Positions 26,745 through 35,276 of a stretch of DNA of 64,000 nt are shown here, piece by piece. The position numbers and the translations under genes were made by a program. The notes below the pieces were generated by a model, which worked only from the letters and a program-made list of their open reading frames with translations, was not told the DNA's origin and searched no databases. Origin of the DNA: CAVQEK01 sp964596645 (GTDB lineage Bacteria > Bacteroidota > Bacteroidia > Cytophagales > Cyclobacteriaceae); assembly GCA_964596645.1 (NCBI GenBank), contig CAZQVB010000007.1, positions 78,925 to 142,924 on the forward strand. The letters are read 5' to 3'. Position 1 is the first letter of the stretch, and the number at the start of each line of letters is the position of its first letter.

Positions 26745-27206
26745 ATGAACTTTACGCCAAAACTTGACAATACAGCCGCTGATAAGAAAAAGAAAGCCTA
26801 CGAATCCATTACCAAATTTATGGCCACCGAGCTCATTACCTTCAGGCCTGACCAGGAGGTAGGTGAAGTAATCAACACGCTGGAAAAGAATGAAATATCC
26901 GGAGCGCCCGTGCTGGATGAAAACAGGGAGCTGGTAGGTATGATCTCTGAGCAAGACTGCCTCAAATTTATCATTGACAGCGTGTACCACAACCAGCCCA
27001 TCAGCAAAGGCTTGGTAAAAGATTACATGAACCGTAACATCATCACCATTCCAATCCATGCCGATGTGGTGGATGCTGCCGACATGTTTTTGAAGTACCG
27101 TTTTCGCCGCTTTCCCATAGTGGATGAGCAGGGTAAGCTGATAGGCCAGGTGAGCAAACGCGATGTGCTACGAGCTGCCAAAAAAATGCAATTTACCACC
27201 TGGTAA
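26745..27206 (+). CDS. Protein with two CBS domains
   Basis: A 153-residue stand-alone CBS pair. The first CBS domain (about residues 25-80: VGEVINTLEKNEISGAPVLDE ... LVGMISEQDCLKF) and the second (about 93-147: VVDAADMFLKYRFRRFPIVDE ... IGQVSKRDVLRAAKK) form one Bateman module, which usually binds adenine nucleotides. No effector domain is attached, so it may sense energy state and regulate a partner protein. It is a single gene with its own terminator and lies before tRNA-Val and guaB; IMP dehydrogenase itself also carries CBS domains, but that proximity may be chance. Confidence 0.88.
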   Translation: MNFTPKLDNTAADKKKKAYESITKFMATELITFRPDQEVGEVINTLEKNEISGAPVLDENRELVGMISEQDCLKFIIDSVYHNQPISKGLVKDYMNRNIITIPIHADVVDAADMFLKYRFRRFPIVDEQGKLIGQVSKRDVLRAAKKMQFTTW

Positions 27207-27238
27207 AAAGATCCCACCGATCGATTATTGCACTTCTT

Positions 27239-27275
27239 AAAGTGGAGCATGAGTGCCTTCATGCTCCACTTTTTT
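27239..27275 (+). terminator. Rho-independent terminator of the CBS gene
   Basis: A perfect 14-bp stem (AAAGTGGAGCATGA at 27239-27252, complement at 27259-27272) with a 6-base loop, followed by Ts, 32 bases after the stop codon. Confidence 0.9.
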
Positions 27276-27351
27276 ATGCGATTGTCCCTGAGTAATGCCA
27301 GGGCACCGGTTGTATTTCTGAAAATGTTCCTCGTATCTTTGCCGCCCATTG

Positions 27352-27428
27352 GGATCTTAGCTCAGTTGGTTTAGAGCGCTGCCTTGACAGGGCAGAGGTC
27401 GTGGGTTCGAATCCCTCAGGTCCCACCA
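27352..27428 (+). tRNA. tRNA-Val (anticodon GAC)
   Basis: A full cloverleaf: acceptor GGGATCT pairs with AGGTCCC (one T-G wobble), D-loop AGTTGGTTTAGA, anticodon stem CTGCC/GGCAG with loop TTGACAG giving anticodon GAC, and T-arm with GGTTCGAATCC. The 3' CCA is encoded (27426-27428). GAC reads valine codons GUC and GUU. It is the only tRNA found in the window. Confidence 0.96.
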
Positions 27429-27620
27429 ATCCAAATCAAATTTCCATCGTCATCAATTGCCTGATACGACTCAAGACGATGCCACTCTTCCGCTCAGCCC
27501 GCTCCCCCTTCAAAAATGTGATGCGCTTTTCTGTTGTTTTTTACTGGCCCGGTGGTCCGTCGCGCATGCAGGTAAACAACTAAATAATAGTGCTGCATTT
27601 TTTATTCGCTTCCGCCTCCG

Positions 27621-27628
27621 TAATTTTG
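27621..27628 (+). promoter_or_regulatory. Probable -7 element of the guaB promoter
   Basis: TAATTTTG matches TAnnTTTG 33 bases before the guaB ATG. The upstream region at the -33 distance is T-rich but has no exact TTG. Confidence 0.45.
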
Positions 27629-27632
27629 GCCC

Positions 27633-27660
27633 GCAAATAATTACTTCAAAAGTTATTTGC
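27633..27660 (+). promoter_or_regulatory. Inverted repeat immediately upstream of the guaB start codon
   Basis: GCAAATAA (27633-27640) pairs perfectly with TTATTTGC (27653-27660), with a possible inner CTT/AAG pairing. The repeat ends one base before the ATG at 27662. It could be a leader hairpin controlling initiation or a repressor operator. Confidence 0.45.
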
Positions 27661-27661
27661 C

Positions 27662-29131
27662 ATGTCCTCAGCTACATATCACTCCATAGCAGAAGCGCTC
27701 ACCTACGACGACGTACTTCTGCTGCCCGGATACTCCGAAATTCTTCCCCGCGACACAAACACCGAAACGGTACTGACTCGCAATATCCGGCTCAATATAC
27801 CGCTGGTTTCTGCAGCTATGGATACCGTCACCGAAGCAGAGCTGGCCATCGCCATGGCGCTGGAAGGTGGGCTTGGTTTTATCCATAAAAACATGAGCAT
27901 AGAGGCACAGACCAATCAGGTACGTCGCGTAAAGCGTTCGCAGAGTGGCATGATCCTCGATCCCGTAACGCTGCCTATAGATTCCACGGCCGCCGATGCC
28001 TTTAAAATAATGAAGGAATTTAAAATTGGCGGCATCCCTGTGGTGGATGGCGAACGGCGGCTTGTGGGCATCATCACCAACCGCGACTTACGCTTCCAAA
28101 AGGTGATGAGCGTGCCCGTGCGCGACATCATGACCTCCGAAAACCTGATCACTGCCTCACCGGAAATTGACTTGCTGCAGGCAGCCGACATATTGCAGGA
28201 GCATAAAATAGAGAAGCTGCCGATTATAGATAAAGATGGCAAACTCACAGGACTGGTCACCTATAAAGACATATTGAAAAACAAAGACCGGCCCAATGCA
28301 TGCAAAGACGAATATGGCAGGCTTCGGGTAGGCGCGGCCGTAGGTGTTACCAGCGATATGCACCAGCGCATAGAGGGGCTTACCGCAGCCGGCGTGGACG
28401 TCATCGGCATTGACACCGCGCACGGCCACAGCCGGGGAGTGATCGAGGCCCTTAAAAGTGTAAAGAAAACATTTAAACACCTGGAGGTAGTGGTAGGCAA
28501 TGTGGCCACCAAAGATGGCGCGCTGGCGCTGGCGGAAGCGGGTGCCGATGCCGTAAAGGTGGGCGTAGGGCCAGGCAGCATTTGCACTACACGGGTGATA
28601 GCCGGTGTAGGTGTACCGCAGCTTACGGCCGTGAGCCAGGCTGCCGAGGCGCTTGCCCGCTTGGGGGTGCCCATTATAGCCGATGGTGGCATTCGGTTCA
28701 GCGGTGATATTGTAAAGGCTCTGGCCGGCGGTGCCCACAGTGTAATGATAGGATCGTTGCTGGCCGGCACGGAAGAGGCGCCCGGCAAAGTGATTCTTTA
28801 TGAAGGAAGAAAATTTAAAGCCTATCGCGGCATGGGCTCAGTAGAAGCGATGGGTGAAGGCAGTAAAGACCGCTACTTTCAAGATGCTGAAGATGACATT
28901 AAAAAGCTTGTTCCTGAGGGCATTAGTGCACGTGTGCCGTACAAAGGACTGGTTTCTGAGGTGCTGTTTCAGTTGGTCGGCGGCCTTAGGGCGGGCATGG
29001 GCTACTGTGGTGCTGCCGATATTGAGGTACTCAAGCAGTCCAAATTTGTCCGTATCACGGCAGCGGGAGTGAACGAGAGTCATCCGCACGATGTGCAGAT
29101 AACTCAGGAAGCGCCCAACTACAGCCGCTGA
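27662..29131 (+). CDS. guaB: Inosine-5'-monophosphate dehydrogenase
   Basis: IMPDH oxidises IMP to XMP with NAD+, the committed step to guanine nucleotides. The TIM-barrel catalytic domain is split by a CBS pair (about residues 95-210: VTLPIDSTAADAFKIMKEF ... LTGLVTYKDILKN). The catalytic loop GVGPGSICTTRVIAGVG carries the active cysteine near residue 305, IADGGIRFSGDIVKALA and GTEEAPG bind the phosphate, and the flap contains the GMGSVEAM segment. At 489 residues the length is standard. A -7 element and a start-adjacent inverted repeat precede it. Confidence 0.98.
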   Translation: MSSATYHSIAEALTYDDVLLLPGYSEILPRDTNTETVLTRNIRLNIPLVSAAMDTVTEAELAIAMALEGGLGFIHKNMSIEAQTNQVRRVKRSQSGMILDPVTLPIDSTAADAFKIMKEFKIGGIPVVDGERRLVGIITNRDLRFQKVMSVPVRDIMTSENLITASPEIDLLQAADILQEHKIEKLPIIDKDGKLTGLVTYKDILKNKDRPNACKDEYGRLRVGAAVGVTSDMHQRIEGLTAAGVDVIGIDTAHGHSRGVIEALKSVKKTFKHLEVVVGNVATKDGALALAEAGADAVKVGVGPGSICTTRVIAGVGVPQLTAVSQAAEALARLGVPIIADGGIRFSGDIVKALAGGAHSVMIGSLLAGTEEAPGKVILYEGRKFKAYRGMGSVEAMGEGSKDRYFQDAEDDIKKLVPEGISARVPYKGLVSEVLFQLVGGLRAGMGYCGAADIEVLKQSKFVRITAAGVNESHPHDVQITQEAPNYSR

Positions 29132-29298
29132 TCAAGCACGTGTGGCTGGCGCCAGCAGATTTTTATCACTCTCCAAAGGCTAAGCATGTGCTTCTGGCAA
29201 AGGCACTGTTACTCCGCCTTTGGATTATAGTGTTTTAGGCAATAATTTGCCCTCTGCACTTTCTAGCTCATTTTTCGCATCCATAACCTCCGATTTTT

Positions 29299-31359
29299 TT
29301 GAATATCGTCAGCAACAATATCGTAAGGATAAGCCTGCTATCTGGCATTGTGCTCTTTCTGGCGCTATTAGGCGCCAACCTTTTGCTGATTTTCGACTAC
29401 GAGAACAAGCTGTCGCCGGAGATACCCCTGCTTCTGCCGGATCTGCTGCTCTCGCTGCTCATCTTGTCGGTGTATATTTTTTTTCAGCAAAACATCACCC
29501 GCTCCGACTCGGCCAACATCATCGATTTACTGTGGAAGGTATTTGTCACCGGCCTGCTCACCACCATATTTTCCTTAGCTACACGATTGGTGCTCTGGCT
29601 GCTAGAGCACAACCAATTGGCAGAAAATCCCTACTTTCTCGCCACTTTGCACCTCGTAAATGTCGGGCTGATGGTGGTATTTCTCACCTCCACTTTTACC
29701 GTATGGAAAAGGCTGATCCTGTACCAAAAAAGTAAAAATTTACTGCTTACCTGGAACATTTTTCAATACAGCCTGCTGGCGGGGCTGTTGCTGAGCATAT
29801 CCAACCTTCAGCTGTTTGATTGGGCATACAACATAGGTCTGGGATTATTGATCGTGCTCACCATTGTACTATCGGTCAATCTGAAATGGGTGCCGTATCT
29901 CAACTTTAAGCAAAAGTGGAAAAGCATACTGCTGCTGACGCTGGTCGCTATGTACCTGCTTTACTTCCTAAGCCACCTGTTTTTCAACACTGACTACAAC
30001 CGCCAAATTATACAAAACCTCACCGGCAATGTGGCGCTTGTGGCAGCATTCATCTTTGTGCTCATCTACATCATTTTCTCTATCCTGGTCATTCTTTTCA
30101 ACCTGCCCACATCTTCAGTTTTTGAGCAAAAGCTGGAGGAGGTGATCAATTTTCAGCGACTGAGTCAGTCACGAAGCCGCGATCAGGGTGAAGACCAGGT
30201 GTACGATATTTTATTGGAGAGTTCTGTAAGTGCGGTGATCGCAAACGCCGCCTGGCTCGATGTGAGCGATCACCACGGCACCGGATCGCGCTCTCTGTAC
30301 TTCAAGATGGACGAGAAGAAGCGGCTGCAAATTGAGGAAAAAATCAGTGAGAAGAAGGTGAAAAAGCTGATGGGTACCGACGCGCTGCGCGTATTGAAGT
30401 CCAGCAAGTACACCACCAACATTAAGGACTACGACTACCGCTCTGTGCTGGTATTTCCGCTGGTGGTGCAAGAGCGCTCCATTGGCAAGCTGGTGCTGCT
30501 CAAAGACCTGGAGGATGGCTTCAACAAAGAGATGATCGAGATCATCCGCACATTCGTGAATCAGGCATGCATATCGATAGAAAACTACCGGCTGCTGGAC
30601 GAAGCCATAGAAAACGAGCGATACAAAGAAGAATTGAAAATAGCCCGGCAGGTGCAAGGCAGCCTGTTGCCGGTGAAGCTCGACAAAAACGACGATATTG
30701 ATATTGTGGCATACTCCAGGTCTGCTGCCGAAGTTGGGGGCGACTACTACGATACGTACAAGATCAACGATCACAGGCTGGCGCTGATCATTGCGGATGT
30801 ATCGGGCAAAGGCACTTCTGCGGCTTTTCATATGTCGCAGATGAAGGGCATATTTCAGAGCCTGGTACAGCTCGACCTGCCGCCTAAGCAGTTTATGGTG
30901 TTGGCCAACCACGCCCTCAGCAACTGCCTGGACCGTACCTCGTTCATTACCACGTCGTACTTTGTGATAGACGAGCAGCACAAAAGCCTCTATTTTACAC
31001 GTGCCGGCCACTGCCCCACCATTTATTATAGTAAGGCAGGCAATAGTACCAACTTTTTGGAAGACAACGGGCTTGGCCTGGGCATACTCCGCGACCACAA
31101 CTTCGAGGCGTATATTGATGTGCAAACCAAGCCTTATGCCTCTGGAGACTTGCTCTTTTTATATACCGACGGCATTACCGAGGCAAAAAATGAAGCCAAT
31201 GAGGAATTCGGTTACGAAAGGCTCGAGCGATTTATAAAAGAAAACGCCGGCTACAGCACAACGGAGATCAAAGACCGGCTGCTTAAATATCTGCTGGATT
31301 TTTGTGGACCGAAACCGCCGGAAGATGACCTTACCGTACTTGTTGTGAAATTTCTTTAG
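29299..31359 (+). CDS. Membrane-anchored GAF/SpoIIE-type PP2C phosphatase (RsbU/RsbP-like)
   Basis: A 686-residue signalling phosphatase. The first 265 residues hold about eight hydrophobic spans, so the sensor part is in the inner membrane. A GAF-like region covers about 290-430 (VYDILLESSVSAVIANAAW ... QERSIGKLVLLKD ... TFVNQACISIENYRL). The catalytic SpoIIE/PPM domain follows, from ARQVQGSLLP, with metal-binding aspartates in AEVGGDYYDTYKIN, ADVSGKGTSAAFHM, LYTDGITEAKN and EDDLTVLVV. It should dephosphorylate the STAS protein encoded next. The start is TTG at 29299; a stop codon lies 13 bases upstream and no in-frame ATG occurs before the membrane region. The 36-base gap to the STAS gene implies one operon. 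Confidence 0.9.
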   Translation: MNIVSNNIVRISLLSGIVLFLALLGANLLLIFDYENKLSPEIPLLLPDLLLSLLILSVYIFFQQNITRSDSANIIDLLWKVFVTGLLTTIFSLATRLVLWLLEHNQLAENPYFLATLHLVNVGLMVVFLTSTFTVWKRLILYQKSKNLLLTWNIFQYSLLAGLLLSISNLQLFDWAYNIGLGLLIVLTIVLSVNLKWVPYLNFKQKWKSILLLTLVAMYLLYFLSHLFFNTDYNRQIIQNLTGNVALVAAFIFVLIYIIFSILVILFNLPTSSVFEQKLEEVINFQRLSQSRSRDQGEDQVYDILLESSVSAVIANAAWLDVSDHHGTGSRSLYFKMDEKKRLQIEEKISEKKVKKLMGTDALRVLKSSKYTTNIKDYDYRSVLVFPLVVQERSIGKLVLLKDLEDGFNKEMIEIIRTFVNQACISIENYRLLDEAIENERYKEELKIARQVQGSLLPVKLDKNDDIDIVAYSRSAAEVGGDYYDTYKINDHRLALIIADVSGKGTSAAFHMSQMKGIFQSLVQLDLPPKQFMVLANHALSNCLDRTSFITTSYFVIDEQHKSLYFTRAGHCPTIYYSKAGNSTNFLEDNGLGLGILRDHNFEAYIDVQTKPYASGDLLFLYTDGITEAKNEANEEFGYERLERFIKENAGYSTTEIKDRLLKYLLDFCGPKPPEDDLTVLVVKFL

Positions 31360-31395
31360 CAAAAAACATTAGAATACTAAACGCGTATTAAAGTT

Positions 31396-31737
31396 ATGGT
31401 CGAAATAAACAGTGCTCACACAGAAGATATTTACATGATAAAAGTGGTCGGTGAGGTAGATGCGAGCTCATCCATTCACCTCGACCAGTCGATCAATGAA
31501 GGCCTTAAAAAATCCGACAAAATACTGGTAGACTGTACACAACTGGAATACATATCGTCCGCAGGCCTGGGTGTATTTATGTCTTACATCAACGATCTTG
31601 AAGAGCAAAAAACCACCCTTGTGCTCTTTGGCCTCAGCGATAAAGTGAGGCATGTATTTCAAATACTCGGCCTCGACCAACTGCTGAAGATAGAAGGAAC
31701 GGAGGAGGAAGCCAGAAAAGCAGTTCATGGAATATAA
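31396..31737 (+). CDS. STAS-domain anti-sigma factor antagonist (RsbV-like)
   Basis: A 113-residue single STAS domain. The phosphorylatable serine lies in DCTQLEYISSAGLGVFMSY, near residues 55-60, exactly as in SpoIIAA and RsbV. In its unphosphorylated form it would bind the adjacent HATPase protein and release that protein's partner. The gene overlaps the kinase gene by 11 bases and follows the phosphatase by 36, completing a partner-switching unit. Confidence 0.92.
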   Translation: MVEINSAHTEDIYMIKVVGEVDASSSIHLDQSINEGLKKSDKILVDCTQLEYISSAGLGVFMSYINDLEEQKTTLVLFGLSDKVRHVFQILGLDQLLKIEGTEEEARKAVHGI

Positions 31738-32137
31738 AATCAAAATTCCCTGTAGCAAAGATCGGTTGAGCGAGGTACGCGAGTTTCTCAGCAAAGTGCT
31801 TGCTGACCATCAGGTGCCTGAGTTCGAATCGAATACACTTGTTTTGGCGGTGGATGAGGTGTGTGCCAATCTGATCATCCATTCTCACCAGTGCAATCCG
31901 AAAGACAATATAGAGTTGAAAGTGAAGGTGCGTGATGGCTCAGAGATCACTTTCGAAATCACTGATAAGGGCATAGGTTTCAACATTGGCGAATACAAAG
32001 AACCCAGCCTGGCCGACATAGTGCGCCAAAAGCGCAAAGGCGGTATCGGCCTTATGCTCGTAAAGCGTATAATGGACGAAATAGAACTGGTAAAGGGAAA
32101 AAAAGCCAACGTGTACCGGCTCGTGAAAAAATTCTAA
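31727..32137 (+). CDS. HATPase anti-sigma factor / serine kinase (RsbW-like)
   Basis: A 136-residue GHKL ATPase of the RsbW/SpoIIAB type. The N box is VLAVDEVCANLIIHSHQ, the G1 box EITDKGIGFN and the G2 region RKGGIGLMLVKRIMDE. It would phosphorylate the STAS protein and, when free, sequester a target. In classical systems the target is a sigma factor; none is encoded in this window, so the target could be a remote sigma factor or, as in other Bacteroidota-like cases, some other effector. Translation is coupled to the STAS gene by overlap. Confidence 0.9.
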   Translation: MEYKIKIPCSKDRLSEVREFLSKVLADHQVPEFESNTLVLAVDEVCANLIIHSHQCNPKDNIELKVKVRDGSEITFEITDKGIGFNIGEYKEPSLADIVRQKRKGGIGLMLVKRIMDEIELVKGKKANVYRLVKKF

Positions 32138-32161
32138 TTTACGTTCGCTCATCCGTACTTT

Positions 32162-32207
32162 TTTGCAACACGCTGCACAACCGCTATTTTTGGCGGTTCG
32201 ATTTTTT
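32162..32207 (+). promoter_or_regulatory. Promoter for the PPIase operon with its -7 element inside a terminator-like hairpin
   Basis: TTTG at 32162-32165 and TATTTTTG at 32185-32192 are separated by exactly 19 bases, an excellent Bacteroidota promoter. The -7 octamer is also the exact loop of a 6-bp stem, AACCGC (32179-32184) with GCGGTT (32193-32198), followed by CGA and seven Ts. The hairpin may terminate the upstream signalling operon while the same DNA starts the next one. Confidence 0.65.
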
Positions 32208-32227
32208 TCATTCAAACATAAAAACTC

Positions 32228-34435
32228 ATGCGTTTTTGGCTTCTGCTCTTAGTGGCTACATTTTCAGCCAGTCTCGCTTCTGCTCAGCAAAGCTATCTTT
32301 TTAAGGTTGGCCCTTACGCGGTGGCGCCGGAGGAGTTTCAGTACGTATACGAAAAGAATAATTTCGACAATGCTGATCTGTATACACGTGCCGACATCGA
32401 GGAATATCTGGATTTGTATGTGAATTTTAAGCTAAAAATAGCCGAGGCACACACCCTGGGCTACAATACGTTGTCGGCATTTCGCAATGAATACGACCAC
32501 TATAAAGAGCAGCTCATTCAGCCATACCGGGTAGCGGGCACTGTAGCCGAAAAGTTGGCTATAGAAGCCTATAAGCGCATGCAGGAAGAGATTGACGCTT
32601 CGCACATTCTTGTACAAATACCCAAAGATGCCACCCCGGCCGACACCACACGGGCTTACGAAAAAATAAAGCATCTGCGGGCAGAAGCGCTTTCCGGCAA
32701 AGACTTTGGCAGCCTGGCAAGTACCTATTCAGAAGACCCGTCTGCGGCACAAAACAAAGGCAGGCTCGGGTACTTCACAGGTTTTCAAATGGTATATCCT
32801 TTCGAAAACGCCGCATACCACACCGCCGTCGGCCAGGTGTCTGACATTGTTCGCAGCCAGTTTGGCTATCACATCATACAGGTGCACGACCGCCGGCCTG
32901 CTCAGGGCGAGGTGCAAGTGTCGCACATCATGATACGGCCGCAACCACAAGACAGCCTGAGCGCACAAGCCAAAATTTTCGAGATATATGACCAACTGAA
33001 GGGTGGCGCCGACTGGACGGCCCTCTGCGCCCGGTTTTCAGACGACCCGCGGACTAAAAACAGTGGAGGCACTTTACCCTATTTTGCACGAAACCAAATA
33101 GACCCGGCATTTGCAGAAATGGCCTTTGCGCTACAAAACCCAGGCGACATAAGCGATCCTTTCCGCACGGCCTATGGCTGGCATATTGTGAAACTGGAAG
33201 GTAAGAAACCACTGGAATCCTTCGAACAGTTGAAAGACCATATAGAGTCGCAAATAAGCCGCGACGGCAGGCTGGCCACCTCTAAAGAGTTGCTGCTCGA
33301 CTCACTGAAGAACGCCTATGCCTACCAAATCGTCGAAAGCGGAATGTCACTGGTCCGGGCCACGTTGGACAGCAACAGGTGGAGTGGTAGTAGTGCATGG
33401 CAATATGAAGACGGACTTATCGAGCATGCCCCGCTATTCATACTGGCCGGCGACACCACGTACACCACCGATTTCTTGCGGTTTTTGCAGCAAAATAATC
33501 GACCTGCACGCGGTCAAAAACATGAAGATCTGCTGAATGCCCGGCTGCAAGATATGGTTGAAGAAAAGATACTGGAGCAGGAAGAAAAGATGCTCAGCCG
33601 CGCCCACCCCGAATTGGCCATGTTGCTGCGGGAATATTACGAGGGGCTGCTGCTTTTTGAAATAATGGACGACAAGATTTGGTCGAAGGCCGTGACCGAC
33701 AGTGTGGGGCTTGCCAGGTATCATCAGGAGCATTTGGCCTACTACCAATGGGGGCCACGCATCGATGCTGTAGTGCTCGATGCCGCCACTGCCGATGTGT
33801 TGGAAGAGGCCCGTGCCATGCTTCACCAAGACAGGTATAAGCTTTTGCAACTGTCGCTGCCCGTACTGCCACATACCACCAGCGCTGTTGATTCGCTTCT
33901 AGCTTTGGCCGGCCAGGTCGGGGAAGCAGAAGTGGAGATCAGCATTACCAATGCCTCCCGTGCGTTGGGTGATGAGCTGAAGCAGATGTTGGTGGCTGGC
34001 GGCATACCTGAAGATAAAATTAGATTAATAGATAATGCCAACGTGAAAGACAGCGTTTTGCTGGCGTTGTTCAGTCGGTCAAAAAAATCACTGGAGCTAC
34101 AGTTTAATGCTGAATCTGCGTTAAATTTATCGGTTCGATCCGGTGTGTTTGAACGATCAGATCTGGCATTTGCAGATCAGTTGGACTGGAAGACGGGTTA
34201 CAGCGCTGCGCAGAAAAACGGGCGCTTTTTTGGCGTGCAAGTATACGACACATTGCCACCCGGGCCCAAAGACCTGAACGAAGTGAAAGGTGCCGTTATC
34301 TCCGATTATCAGGACTACCTGGAGCAGAAATGGATTGATGAACTCAAAGCCAAATATCAGATTGACTACAATAAGAAAGAACATAAAAAGCTCTACCGGC
34401 ACTATGATAAAAAGCGCACTGCTGCTGGCCGCTAG
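32228..34435 (+). CDS. Periplasmic peptidyl-prolyl isomerase with two parvulin domains
   Basis: A 735-residue secreted folding factor. The signal peptide MRFWLLLLVATFSASLASAQ is cleaved after SAQ. The first parvulin domain (about residues 119-220: ASHILVQIP, DFGSLASTYSEDPSAAQNKG and the GYHIIQVHDR end) and the second (about 228-330: SHIMIRP, DWTALCARFSDDPRTKNSGG, GWHIVKLEGKK) are both complete. The following 400 residues are helical and acidic without a recognised domain. The region around residue 40-110 resembles the SurA N-terminal chaperone helices. It heads a run of three related genes and overlaps the next by 32 bases. Confidence 0.9.
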   Translation: MRFWLLLLVATFSASLASAQQSYLFKVGPYAVAPEEFQYVYEKNNFDNADLYTRADIEEYLDLYVNFKLKIAEAHTLGYNTLSAFRNEYDHYKEQLIQPYRVAGTVAEKLAIEAYKRMQEEIDASHILVQIPKDATPADTTRAYEKIKHLRAEALSGKDFGSLASTYSEDPSAAQNKGRLGYFTGFQMVYPFENAAYHTAVGQVSDIVRSQFGYHIIQVHDRRPAQGEVQVSHIMIRPQPQDSLSAQAKIFEIYDQLKGGADWTALCARFSDDPRTKNSGGTLPYFARNQIDPAFAEMAFALQNPGDISDPFRTAYGWHIVKLEGKKPLESFEQLKDHIESQISRDGRLATSKELLLDSLKNAYAYQIVESGMSLVRATLDSNRWSGSSAWQYEDGLIEHAPLFILAGDTTYTTDFLRFLQQNNRPARGQKHEDLLNARLQDMVEEKILEQEEKMLSRAHPELAMLLREYYEGLLLFEIMDDKIWSKAVTDSVGLARYHQEHLAYYQWGPRIDAVVLDAATADVLEEARAMLHQDRYKLLQLSLPVLPHTTSAVDSLLALAGQVGEAEVEISITNASRALGDELKQMLVAGGIPEDKIRLIDNANVKDSVLLALFSRSKKSLELQFNAESALNLSVRSGVFERSDLAFADQLDWKTGYSAAQKNGRFFGVQVYDTLPPGPKDLNEVKGAVISDYQDYLEQKWIDELKAKYQIDYNKKEHKKLYRHYDKKRTAAGR

Positions 34436-35276
34436 TGTTTTATTTCTTTCCTCCTGCGAATTTTTAAAGTTTAAAAACACGCGCAGCAACCAGGACGGCG
34501 GCAATGAAAACGCTATAGCCAGGGTAAATGAATTGTTTCTTTACCCTAAAGATCTGGAAGGAATAGTGCCCGATGGAGATGCCGCCGATAGTGCAGGCCT
34601 GATAGAGCAGCACATCAAAAGCTGGATAAAAAAACAACTGCTGATATCGGAGGCACAGCAGCAGCTCAACTTTGATGAAGTGGAAATAGAACGCAAAGTG
34701 CTCGACTACCGCTATGCGTTGATGATGCATGAATTTGAAAAAATTTATGTGAACAACACGCTGAACACCCAGGTGAGTCAGGAAGAAGTGCAGGAGTACT
34801 ATCAGGAAAATCTGGACAATTTCGAGCTAGACCAGAACATCATTAGGGGCATATTTGTGCAACTTCCAAAAGGCAGCCCCAAACTAGCTCGTTTCAGGAG
34901 TTTGCTGCGTTCGCAGCGTGAAGGTGATTTTGAAGAGCTCAAAACCTACTGCTACAGCTATGCGCGCAAGGCACATCTGGAAGATTCTGTGTGGGTATTC
35001 TTTTCTGACCTCACCAGCTACACGCCACTGCAAGACATCAGCGATGAGAAGAGTTTCCTTAGAAATAATAAGTTTGTAGAGACTTCCGACAAGGAAAATA
35101 TGTACTTTTTCCGCATTGACGATTATAAGCTGCAAACAGAGACATCACCGCTTGAGTTTGTGGATGACGAAATCCGCAAAATAATAATACACAGAAGGAA
35201 AGTGAAACTAGCAAAAGATCTAGAAGATCAAATTTATGACCGGGCCATTGAAAATGATGATTTTGAAATATATTAA
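34404..35276 (+). CDS. SurA-like periplasmic lipoprotein lacking a clear parvulin domain
   Basis: A 290-residue protein. The ATG at 34404 gives a lipoprotein signal, MIKSALLLAASVLFLSSC; the frame extends upstream but that part lies within the previous gene. The segment NAIARVNELFLYPKDLEGI through KKQLLISEAQQQLNFDEVEIERKV resembles the SurA/PrsA chaperone N-terminal helices. The middle (SQEEVQEYYQENLDNFEL) resembles the linker before a parvulin domain, but no typical GWHI or SxDP motif is visible. It is probably a chaperone partner of its two neighbours. It overlaps the upstream gene by 32 bases and the downstream one by 23. Confidence 0.8.
   Translation: MIKSALLLAASVLFLSSCEFLKFKNTRSNQDGGNENAIARVNELFLYPKDLEGIVPDGDAADSAGLIEQHIKSWIKKQLLISEAQQQLNFDEVEIERKVLDYRYALMMHEFEKIYVNNTLNTQVSQEEVQEYYQENLDNFELDQNIIRGIFVQLPKGSPKLARFRSLLRSQREGDFEELKTYCYSYARKAHLEDSVWVFFSDLTSYTPLQDISDEKSFLRNNKFVETSDKENMYFFRIDDYKLQTETSPLEFVDDEIRKIIIHRRKVKLAKDLEDQIYDRAIENDDFEIY

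Noticed and set aside
29173..29223. Inverted repeat CCAAAGGC/GCCTTTGG after guaB as a terminator
   Set aside because: The loop is 35 bases and no T-run follows, so it is weaker than chance alternatives in the same gap.
30211..31125. A 304-codon open frame antisense to the SpoIIE phosphatase
   Set aside because: It overlaps the catalytic domain of a clear enzyme and has no recognisable motif.
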